A DNA stretch of 13,080 nt. Source: DATKKX01 sp035542775 (lineage in GTDB: Bacteria > Planctomycetota > Phycisphaerae > UBA1845 > UTPLA1). Positions 1 to 6,387 of this stretch are shown in pieces. The position numbers were made by a program, and so were the translations under genes. The DNA lies in the NCBI GenBank assembly GCA_035542775.1, contig DATKKX010000020.1, positions 1-13,080 on the forward strand, read 5' to 3'. Numbering within the stretch: position 1 is the stretch's first letter; each line of letters begins with the position of its first letter. The notes under the pieces were generated by a model that did no database searches, was not told where the DNA came from, and saw nothing but the letters and a program-made list of their open reading frames with translations.

Positions 1-219
1 CGCGCCACCGTGAACCTGTACTACGGAAAGCCCGATGCCGGACGCGAGGCCGTCTACCAGACCGAAGTGGTGACCGACTACCCGCCCAGGGCCGCCCACG
101 GCGTTCCCGACTTGAACGAGGCCGATCTGCTCCACGAAACCATCGAGCACTTCGCCGAGGTGACTGCAAGGAAGTTCTATGACCACAAGGAATCGCTCCG
201 CGGTCCATCTGACCGCTGA
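1..219 (+). CDS. 3' end of a planctomycete protein resembling the next lipoprotein (partial)
   Basis: The reading frame is open from the first base to TGA at 217-219, giving 72 residues of a protein that begins upstream. A GTG at position 10 could serve as a start, but no ribosome site is visible and the fold would be incomplete. The end of the protein, with TARKFYDHKES after a charged helix (LNEADLLHETIEHFAEV), matches in layout the end of the next gene (ITEVFYEHRSF after SDVAKELAIKMGQ). I therefore read it as the C-terminal part of a paralogue. The function is unknown. Its last 41 bases overlap the longest reading of the next gene, which suggests one transcript. What is seen is the open frame and the similar tail; the paralogy is inference by eye. 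Confidence 0.6.
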   Translation, partial: RATVNLYYGKPDAGREAVYQTEVVTDYPPRAAHGVPDLNEADLLHETIEHFAEVTARKFYDHKESLRGPSDR

Positions 220-970
220 CCCCCGATGTGACGCCATGGGCGCCAGGAATCGATCCGATGCCCGCGTGCCGGGCCGGAGCCGATCGAAGGAGATACCCGC
301 TGAGCCGAGAATCGCGGCCACCAGAAGTCCCTGTCGCGCCTATCTGGTGTTCCTCCTCTTGCTTATTCCTTTTGCCTTCTCCGGCTGCATCCAGTTCGCC
401 TCCGCCTGGGCCAATATCACCGGCGGGGACGTCATCGAGCCCGAGTTCAAGCTCACCCAGGGCCCGCTCCTCGTATTGATCGAGGACCCGCGGGGTGACG
501 TGACCGATCCTCGCGCTATTCGCGAGCTTCACGCGACCATCTCCGACATATTTCTGGAATTCAAGGTCAACAACCGGATCATCCCCTGGGAAGAGCGCGA
601 GCGCCTGGAGCGAGCGGAAAAGGACTACGCCAAGTTGAGCATACGCGAGATCGGCGAGAAGCTCGGTGCCGAGCAAGTGCTCTATATCCGAGTCGAGAAG
701 TTTACCCTGCAGAGCGAGCCCGGCGCGCCCATTTTCAAGGGAGAGTTCACCACCAGGGTCAAGGTCCTGGGCACCATGCAGGAGAAAGACGTCCGCCAAT
801 GGCCGCATGAACCTTCCGGCCGGCGTTTCTCGGTGAGTACGCCTGCAATCTCGAGCGAAGGCGACAAGTCCGCCTCCGACGTGGCCAAGGAGTTGGCCAT
901 AAAGATGGGCCAGGCCATCACGGAGGTCTTCTACGAGCACCGCTCTTTCGAAGGGAAGAAAACGCGGTAG
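179..970 (+). CDS. Predicted envelope lipoprotein, function unknown
   Basis: In the longest reading of 263 residues, a hydrophobic segment at about 55-67 is followed by the lipobox-like FSGC with Cys70, so the mature protein should be a lipid-anchored envelope protein of about 194 residues. Phe at the -3 position of the lipobox is not ideal. The mature part has a strand-rich start (GPLLVLIEDPRGD), an amphipathic charged helix (about 138-163), the strand EQVLYIRVEKF, and a closing helix ending in ITEVFYEHRSF. The general plan recalls small envelope assembly lipoproteins, but I recognise no named family. The start is uncertain: ATG 179 has AAGGAA a few bases upstream, but gives an unusually long n-region; ATG 236 and GTG 266 are in-frame alternatives without a clear ribosome site. 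The glycosyltransferase gene follows after 33 bases, so an operon is likely. Confidence 0.72.
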   Translation: MTTRNRSAVHLTADPRCDAMGARNRSDARVPGRSRSKEIPAEPRIAATRSPCRAYLVFLLLLIPFAFSGCIQFASAWANITGGDVIEPEFKLTQGPLLVLIEDPRGDVTDPRAIRELHATISDIFLEFKVNNRIIPWEERERLERAEKDYAKLSIREIGEKLGAEQVLYIRVEKFTLQSEPGAPIFKGEFTTRVKVLGTMQEKDVRQWPHEPSGRRFSVSTPAISSEGDKSASDVAKELAIKMGQAITEVFYEHRSFEGKKTR

Positions 971-1003
971 AGTCCCCCGCGCGGACCAGTTCGACGATCC
1001 ATC

Positions 1004-2119
1004 ATGCCGACCTTGCTGCACGTTCTCGACGCCTCATGTAACGAAACGCAACTGCAGCTTCTGCATGCGCTCCGCTCGCGCCAGGCCACTGACGCCTGCA
1101 CGCACATTGTCTGCGGCATCGACGGTACTGTCGTCGATCGGGCGCATCGGCTCTGGGGCGACCGAATCTCGCGAGCCGAAGCCCGCCTGGCTCCACTCAA
1201 CTGGTCCCCGAGGCTTCCCGGTCTTGCCAGGGAGCACAACGCTGGCCTTGTCCACGCCTGGGGCATCGAGGCTGCGATCGCCTGCGCCACGCGCCTGCCC
1301 GATTTGCCGCTCGTGCTGACGCTGCCGGGTGCGGAGCCAGAACGCGCAGCCGCCCGATGGATCGGGTCGTTTCCCACGGATGCGACGGTGGTTGCAGGCA
1401 GCCAGGCTCTCCGCTCCCGGCTTGTAGCCGCAGGCCTCGCGCCGGAAAGAACCGTCGTCATCCGCGGCCCCGTCGATTTCGCGGGCATCAATCGTGCCCG
1501 CCAATCCGACCTTCGCCGCCGGATGACGGGTGATGCCAAGCCGGTCATCCTGCTCTCCGGTCCGCCGTCGCCTGACGGCGGTCAGTACTATGCGCTTTGG
1601 GCCGCCGCCATCGTCAGGCAGATCTACCCTGATCTCCGCGTCATCATGCCCTATGATTCGGCGGAGGCCCGACGGCTCCGGCGTTTTGTCGACGGCATCC
1701 GGATGCCGTCCTTGATTACGGTTCCCGATCCGAAGTTGAGTTGGGCGGAGCTGGTCGCCTGTGCGGACATTCTCCTGGCTCCCGCGGTTGACGAAATCTG
1801 CACGGACCCGCTTGCCATGGCCATGGCCGCCGGCGTGGTGATCGTCGGATCGGCGGTGCGCTCCATTGCTGAGCTCATTGCTGATCATCAGACCGGGCTG
1901 CTCTGCAAGCCGCGCCAACCGCGCCGGCTTGCTGCTCGATTACTCACCGCCATCGAGGACCGCGACTTGTGCCGCAGAATGACCGATGCCGCCCGGGCTC
2001 AGGCTTATGAGTGTTTCGGACTTCGCTCGTTCCTCGACAGCTATTCCCGCCTCTACGAGAACGTGCTGCTGGGTCGCATGCCCTCGGACGGTGTTCGCGA
2101 TCCCCTGATGGTTGCGTAG
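1004..2119 (+). CDS. GT-B fold (GT4-like) glycosyltransferase with an altered EX7E motif
   Basis: The 371-residue protein has the two-domain plan of family 4 glycosyltransferases: an N-terminal acceptor half (about 1-170, including HVLDASCNETQ and LVHAWGIEAA) and a C-terminal nucleotide-sugar half (about 175-345). The C-terminal half holds ADILLAPAVDE, then DPLAMAMAAGVVIVGS, then SIAELIADHQTGLLC, which match the usual P..E, EAMA.G.PVV and ...G.LV blocks. GT4 enzymes move a sugar from an activated donor to a lipid, polysaccharide or protein. In the EX7E motif the first Glu is E264, but the second position is Met272, and the usual basic residue after the first C-terminal strand (ILLSGPPSPDGG) is not evident. 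Activity may therefore be changed or lost. No signal peptide; cytoplasmic. The acyltransferase-like gene downstream suggests envelope glycolipid work. The donor and acceptor cannot be read from sequence. Confidence 0.8.
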   Translation: MPTLLHVLDASCNETQLQLLHALRSRQATDACTHIVCGIDGTVVDRAHRLWGDRISRAEARLAPLNWSPRLPGLAREHNAGLVHAWGIEAAIACATRLPDLPLVLTLPGAEPERAAARWIGSFPTDATVVAGSQALRSRLVAAGLAPERTVVIRGPVDFAGINRARQSDLRRRMTGDAKPVILLSGPPSPDGGQYYALWAAAIVRQIYPDLRVIMPYDSAEARRLRRFVDGIRMPSLITVPDPKLSWAELVACADILLAPAVDEICTDPLAMAMAAGVVIVGSAVRSIAELIADHQTGLLCKPRQPRRLAARLLTAIEDRDLCRRMTDAARAQAYECFGLRSFLDSYSRLYENVLLGRMPSDGVRDPLMVA

Positions 2120-2296
2120 CGACCGAATCTGTCTGGCCGGGCGAACATCGCCAAGCCTCTCTGGACAGCAAGATGCGGCACACCGGTTTGCGCATCACCG
2201 ATGCCGCAAGCCCGCTGGTTGCCTCCGCCGATACCTTAATAGTGCCAGCCGCTCAAGGCTGACGGCTATGGATGCGACTCCGCTCGGCACGACGCC

Positions 2297-3223
2297 ATGA
2301 ACCTCGAACCGCTTCGCTACATCTACCTGCGTCGCGTTGTCGGCACCGCCCTTGCCGCGATGGGTTTCGAGGCTGCGGAGGGACTTGCCTGCCGAGTGGC
2401 CCGCGCGGTCTTCAACCTGAACACGCCCGCGCATCGGGCCGCTGAGGCTCGCCTTGCCGCCGCGACCCGTCCGCCGGCCGATCATGCTCCGTCAGACGTC
2501 CCCCTCACTATGGCGTCCATGTACGAACACATCGCCCGTTTCTGGATCGAGGCCCTCTTTGCCAGGCGCTTGCTGCGGGACTCGACCTGGCGACGCTGCG
2601 TGCATGTAGGGAACGAACCGGAGCTGCGGGCCCTTGCCGAAGCGCGTCGCGGCTGCCTGCTGGCCACAGCGTACTTCGGCAATCCGGCTGTCGGGGTCTG
2701 GACCCTGGGTCGGATCTTCCGGCCTGTCCACGTCATCGTGGATACCTTCACCCAACCGTATCTCCGCGCCTGGCAGCGCGAGCTGTATGCCGATCGCTGG
2801 ATCCGCCCCATCGAGAGAACTGATGCTGTCCGCGCTCTCCCGCAACTCCTCGCCGCCGGGGGCGCGGTCGTGATGGTGTGCGAGCACGAGCGCCGGCGAG
2901 GCCATGCCGTGCCGGCGACCTTTCTTGGGCGCGACCTGAACTGTTACCCGACGATCGATCGCCTGTGCCACTGGTTCGAGGTCCCGGTTGCGGTCGTGAC
3001 CTGCCGCAGAGGCCACGCGGCGGGGCCGCACCGCCCAAGAGCAATGGTCCACCGCCATCGCCCGTTCTCATTCGAGCTGGCTCTTCATGAAACGATTGCA
3101 CCCGAAGCGGTAACCGGCGGGGATGGCGACATCACTCGACGTGTCATGAGCGCGCTCGAGCGCGTCATCATGAAGCACCCCGAGCAGTATCTGTGGTCCT
3201 CGCCCGTCTCGCCGATCCGATAG
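2297..3223 (+). CDS. LpxL/HtrB-like lipid acyltransferase family protein lacking the HX4D/E motif
   Basis: This 308-residue protein has the length and block order of the lipid A late acyltransferase (LpxL/HtrB) family: a helical N-terminus, MYEHIARFWIEAL where family members have a conserved E-x-helix, LLATAYFGNPAVG where the catalytic GHFGNWE block sits, GGAVVMVCEHERRRG in place of the DQ-containing block, and HPEQYLWSS where the family ends in PEQY-W-H. The family transfers acyl chains to lipid A precursors at the inner membrane. Here the catalytic His is Tyr126 and the acidic partner is Ala131, so classical catalysis is not expected. It may be an inactive relative, a different enzyme or a binding protein. 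ATG 2297 is the only long start, since in-frame stops lie near 2237. It lies 177 bases after the glycosyltransferase on the same strand. Confidence 0.75.
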   Translation: MNLEPLRYIYLRRVVGTALAAMGFEAAEGLACRVARAVFNLNTPAHRAAEARLAAATRPPADHAPSDVPLTMASMYEHIARFWIEALFARRLLRDSTWRRCVHVGNEPELRALAEARRGCLLATAYFGNPAVGVWTLGRIFRPVHVIVDTFTQPYLRAWQRELYADRWIRPIERTDAVRALPQLLAAGGAVVMVCEHERRRGHAVPATFLGRDLNCYPTIDRLCHWFEVPVAVVTCRRGHAAGPHRPRAMVHRHRPFSFELALHETIAPEAVTGGDGDITRRVMSALERVIMKHPEQYLWSSPVSPIR

Positions 3224-3329
3224 ACCTGCTCCGCCTCCGCCGCTGTTGTTTCCGGAGGGCTCGCTGCGAACAACACGATGCTGGAGTTGCTTGCCGTCGT
3301 CACGTGGCACCCCGTTAGCGACCCGAACT

Positions 3330-3343
3330 CGCATGGGAATGCG
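3330..3343. terminator. Weak hairpin between convergent genes
   Basis: CGCAT, a GGGA loop and ATGCG form a 5 bp perfect stem in the 129 bp gap between the acyltransferase-like gene (+) and the repeat protein gene (-). It begins about 10 bases after the stop codon of the repeat protein gene. There is no T-run on either strand, so termination is only suggested by position. A second, looser inverted repeat (TGTTGTT at 3244-3250 with AACAACA at 3269-3275) lies closer to the + strand gene. Confidence 0.22.
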
Positions 3344-3352
3344 GCGACCCCG

Positions 3353-5527
3353 TTATCGCCGGGTATGCCTCGAGGCCTGACGCCTCCTGATGGACTTCAT
3401 AGCCAGCAGGCCAAAGAACGTCGGCGGTATGCACATGAACCAGCCCGGAGCACAGATGGGAACACCGCAGAATGACTGGAGCAGCATTCGGTAGAGCAGG
3501 TAGTCGAATAGTTTTTGCACCAACTCCGCCTGTTGCTGATCGGGCGACTGAGCGTTGGGAGCCCCTGCGTCGAGCACTTCAAAGGTTGTCTTACAGGTAG
3601 TGCTCAGGCCGGCGTTGTCAATGACCGTCATGGTGACTTCGTACTGCCCGACGCCGACCGTCGTGCCCGGCGCAGGCTCCTGCGCCACGGCGGGACTGTT
3701 GTCGCAGTTGTCCTCGGCCTTGACTGCGCTGCAGAGATCGGGAACGGTTGCGGATCCGGCTTCATCCGCCTGCACAGACTGGCTGGCGGGACACTCAGTG
3801 ATGGCCGGCGGTGTGCTATCCATGACGGCCAGATACTGGATGCACTGGGAGGTATTGCCGCCCTTGTCGGCGGCAGTCCAGGTTCGTCGAATTGCGTACT
3901 CACCTTCATGGCTTCCCGCAGTGATATCGTCCGCGTAACTCAGCGAGGGAGCCGGATCGCAATCATCCGTAGCCGCGGCCTGCCCGGTGTTCACCGGCGA
4001 CGTCGACGCGTTGCAGGCGATTGTCAAGTCGGGCGGACAGGTAATAGTGGGTTTATTGCCGTCGACGACCGAAACGGTCATCAGGCACTGGCTTACGTTG
4101 TTGCAGGCATCGGTCGCCGTAACGGTGATCTGGTTCGCTCCCAAGCCCAGCACGGTACCCGATGGGAGGCTCTGTGCGACTGTCGGGTGTGCATCGCAAG
4201 CGTCCGCTTCGCCGATCCCGGCTGTCAGGTCCGGCAAGGCGGCCGTGCATGACGAGGATGCAGCCAAAGTCACGTTGCCCGGGCACCCGCTGAACGTCGG
4301 GCCTGTGGTGTCCCGGATCGTGAATGTCCGCGGGTCGGAATTCGTCGTGCCGGTGCATCCGTCAGTGGCCGTCCAGTGGTACGTATAGACGATCGTGTTG
4401 CCGCAGCCGACCACACCGCCCATGCCCACCGGCGTGGTCGCCAAGCTGCCCGCACAGGTGTCGGTTGCGGTAGCGCTGTTTTTCCACGCGTTGAACGCGT
4501 CCAAGTTGCCGGCGCCGTCGCACTCCACTGTTTCGTTCTCCGGCAGCGTGAACGTCGGGGGCGTCGTGTCCCTGATCGTGAATGTGCGTGTGGCCGAACG
4601 CGTTGTGCCATTGCACCCGTCCGTGGCTGTCCATCGATACGTGTACACGATCGTGTTGCCGCAGCCCGGTACGGCACTCACCTCCTCAGGCGTCGCGGTT
4701 AAGCTGCCCGCACAGTCGTCGGTCGCATAGGCGCCGTTCTTCCACGCGTTGAACCGGTCCAGGTTGCCGGCGCCGTCGCACTCCACCGTCGCGTCACGTG
4801 GCAGTGCAAACGTCGGAGGTGTGGAATCCTGGATCGTGAACACCCGCAGGGCCGAAATCGAAGTGTTGTCGCAGGCATCCGTAGACGTCCAGTGACCGGT
4901 GATGACCCGCGTTCCGCCGCAGCCTGGCACGTCACTGTCCTGCACCCACGTCGCGTCATAGTCCCACCCGTCGCAGGTGTCGCTCGCTATCACGCTATCT
5001 CTCCAGGCCTCGAACGCATCCGTGTTGCCGGTGCCGTCGCACTCCATGATCTGGTCTCGCGGCAGGATCAGCGTGGGGCCCGTGGTGTCCTGGATCGTGA
5101 ACGTGCGCGGATCCGAATACGTCAGGCCGCCCGTGCCGAAGGTTGCCCATCGATAGGTGTAGACGATGGTGTTGCCGCAGCCAGGGACGGCGCTCACTTG
5201 CACCGGATTGATCGGGAGGCTGTGCCCGCTGCCGTCGGTCGCCGTAGCGCTGCTTATCCACGCGATGAATTCGGCCGTGTTGCCGGCGCCGTCACACTCC
5301 ACCGCGAGGTTGGCCGGCAGGGTGAACGTCGGGCCACCACGTGCGCCGATGGCTCCACCATCCGATTCGCCTTCCGAGACGCTGCTGTCAAGCTCGATGC
5401 CGCCGGGTAGAGACGTTGCTTGGCGAGGATCCAGGATCGTGTTGATGAGCTCGGCCGATACGATCGGCGCGCCTGCGGGAGCGCAGACGATCGAGAAGAC
5501 AATCAGAATCCTGCGCCACAGCTTCAT
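3353..5527 (-). CDS. Secreted HYR/ECDG-repeat surface protein with C-terminal anchor
   Basis: A 724-residue exported protein. The signal peptide is residues 1-25 (basic MKLWRR, hydrophobic core, likely cleavage after VSA). After a short linker come four tandem units of about 84-87 residues (67-408), each with LP...ECDG.GN...F.AW, GCGNTIVYTY.W or a variant, and TFTI.DT at the end. Three HYR-type Ig-like domains follow (about 409-489, 492-571, 573-653), with CP...A, C..P.V and DN.G/ACNN.S.C blocks; such domains usually serve adhesion or matrix roles. A linker (DQQQAELVQKLFDYLLYRM) leads to a Cys-containing hydrophobic stretch at 687-710 and a basic tail (KSIRRRQASRHTRR), which looks like an envelope anchor or sorting signal. 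Start ATG 5527 has GGAGGG six bases upstream. It is last in a same-strand series with the dockerin/S74 genes, after a gap of 431 bases. Function as an adhesin is inference. Confidence 0.86.
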   Translation of the reverse strand: MKLWRRILIVFSIVCAPAGAPIVSAELINTILDPRQATSLPGGIELDSSVSEGESDGGAIGARGGPTFTLPANLAVECDGAGNTAEFIAWISSATATDGSGHSLPINPVQVSAVPGCGNTIVYTYRWATFGTGGLTYSDPRTFTIQDTTGPTLILPRDQIMECDGTGNTDAFEAWRDSVIASDTCDGWDYDATWVQDSDVPGCGGTRVITGHWTSTDACDNTSISALRVFTIQDSTPPTFALPRDATVECDGAGNLDRFNAWKNGAYATDDCAGSLTATPEEVSAVPGCGNTIVYTYRWTATDGCNGTTRSATRTFTIRDTTPPTFTLPENETVECDGAGNLDAFNAWKNSATATDTCAGSLATTPVGMGGVVGCGNTIVYTYHWTATDGCTGTTNSDPRTFTIRDTTGPTFSGCPGNVTLAASSSCTAALPDLTAGIGEADACDAHPTVAQSLPSGTVLGLGANQITVTATDACNNVSQCLMTVSVVDGNKPTITCPPDLTIACNASTSPVNTGQAAATDDCDPAPSLSYADDITAGSHEGEYAIRRTWTAADKGGNTSQCIQYLAVMDSTPPAITECPASQSVQADEAGSATVPDLCSAVKAEDNCDNSPAVAQEPAPGTTVGVGQYEVTMTVIDNAGLSTTCKTTFEVLDAGAPNAQSPDQQQAELVQKLFDYLLYRMLLQSFCGVPICAPGWFMCIPPTFFGLLAMKSIRRRQASRHTRR
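4304..5329 (-). repeat. Four tandem ~258 bp coding repeats (ECDG units)
   Basis: These bases encode residues 67-408 of the repeat protein as four consecutive units. The similarity holds at the DNA level: the block GTTGCCGGCGCCGTCGCACT recurs with few changes near 4506, 4764, 5024 and 5280 on the + strand, and ACGATCGTGTTGCCGCAGCC recurs at 4389 and 4647 (exactly 258 bases, 86 codons) and as a close variant near 5163. Such repeats can expand or shrink by recombination and can collapse in short-read assembly. Unit 2 is the most diverged (GCGGTRVITGHW, DACDNTSIS). Confidence 0.82.
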
Positions 5528-5958
5528 CCTGTGCCCTCCGGTTCAATCCGCAAGGTGCGTGATCTTGTCTCTGGCGCAACCTGGCGGCGGCGCGGGATCG
5601 CCCCCCTTACGACTGGCTGGCCTGCATACCCTGCCAGCCCACTTTATGCCACGATCGGAAGTGCTTGTGGCTATGCTCCTTATGGTTTCCCGAAGGCGGC
5701 CGAAAGTCAAGCATGAATTGCCTGTCGACCTGGATGGCCGATAACACGCACCGGTTCCGCGATGGTTTCTGGGATGAGTCTGAGGATCAGGCGTTCAACG
5801 GAGCCGGCCAATCGCTGGACCAGGAATGTGTGAAACCCGTGAACAATCGGTTATCCGGTGCACGCCAGCCATCGCTGTCGGCGCCTGACGAGGCGAGATC
5901 GGAATCACGCGCGGCCGGCACCAGCGTGCATCTCAGCGCGGGGATGCCCGGTTGGTCC
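5528..5958. other. 431 bp region without a gene, upstream of the repeat protein
   Basis: No convincing coding frame is present; frames that cross it run antisense through the dockerin-like gene. It should hold the end of the S74-dockerin transcript and the promoter of the repeat protein. I see a 7 bp inverted repeat (5615-5639) and the ribosome site GGAGGG (5534-5539, - strand). I found no convincing -35/-10 pair; TTGACT at 5705-5710 on the - strand lacks a -10 at a normal distance. Confidence 0.6.
5615..5639. promoter_or_regulatory. 7 bp inverted repeat upstream of the repeat protein gene
   Basis: GGCTGGC (5615-5621) and GCCAGCC (5633-5639) are perfect complements around an 11-base loop, 88-112 bases before the ATG of the repeat protein. 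It could be an operator, or a hairpin ending transcription from the dockerin gene 320 bases upstream. No T-run follows, so a simple intrinsic terminator is unlikely. The role is unproven. Confidence 0.25.
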
Positions 5959-6387
5959 TCATGGGCATTCGCCGCCGACCAGCAATCCGCTCACGAACGT
6001 ATCCACGTCCGTCACGTTCAACAGGCCGTTCCGGTCGATGTCGGCGCAAGCGCAGTTGGTTCCGCTGCCGAGCACGCAGTCCACGAAGCCCTGAACATCG
6101 AGGCCGTCAAGCAAACCGTCGTTATTCAGGTCCGACAGGCACCAGCACGGCGGCACCACCCAGAAGCCGCCACTCAGCTCGAACGAACCGCCGGTCATGG
6201 TGGCAGCATTGGCATCTGGCTGGCCGATCGTGCCGCCGAGTTCAAAACTGCCGCCGCTTGTCCACATCACACCCCCGCCGTCGACCGTGTACCAGTCAAC
6301 GGAGAAATCGTCGGCGATCGCCGCAGGGGCGAGAGCAATGGCGAGGAGCACGAACCATCGGGTTGTCGCTGGAATGCTGCGGCTCAT
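5959..6387 (-). CDS. Secreted dockerin-like protein, copy 1
   Basis: A 142-residue exported protein with a signal peptide at 1-25 (cleavage likely after AIA). Residues about 28-76 carry a planctomycete-type module with two similar halves, GGSFELGGTIGQPDA and MTGGSFELSGGFW. A C-terminal type I dockerin-like domain (about 84-138) has two calcium-binding loops: D86-L-N-N-D-G-L-L-D-G-L-D97 and D116-I-D-R-N-G-L-L-N-V-T-D127. Dockerins normally bind cohesins; no cohesin is seen here, and in planctomycetes many such domains act outside cellulosomes. Six cysteines (C81, C83, C104, C112, C114, C141) frame the domain in CxC pairs. The ATG overlaps the stop of the upstream S74 gene as ATGA, and GGAGGT lies five bases before it, so translation should be coupled. 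It is a close paralogue of the protein at 7842-8273. Confidence 0.85.
   Translation of the reverse strand: MSRSIPATTRWFVLLAIALAPAAIADDFSVDWYTVDGGGVMWTSGGSFELGGTIGQPDANAATMTGGSFELSGGFWVVPPCWCLSDLNNDGLLDGLDVQGFVDCVLGSGTNCACADIDRNGLLNVTDVDTFVSGLLVGGECP

Noticed and set aside
1034..1918. A 294-codon - strand open frame inside the glycosyltransferase
   Set aside because: Its translation is rich in Arg, Gly and Asp without hydrophobic core patterns, and it lies wholly within a gene with recognisable family motifs on the other strand.
3309..3358. ACCCCGTTAGCG and ACCCCGTTATCG, a 12-base direct repeat with one mismatch, 38 bases apart
   Set aside because: Short, imperfect, and the second copy covers the stop codon of the repeat protein gene. 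No mobile element or target-site pattern surrounds it.
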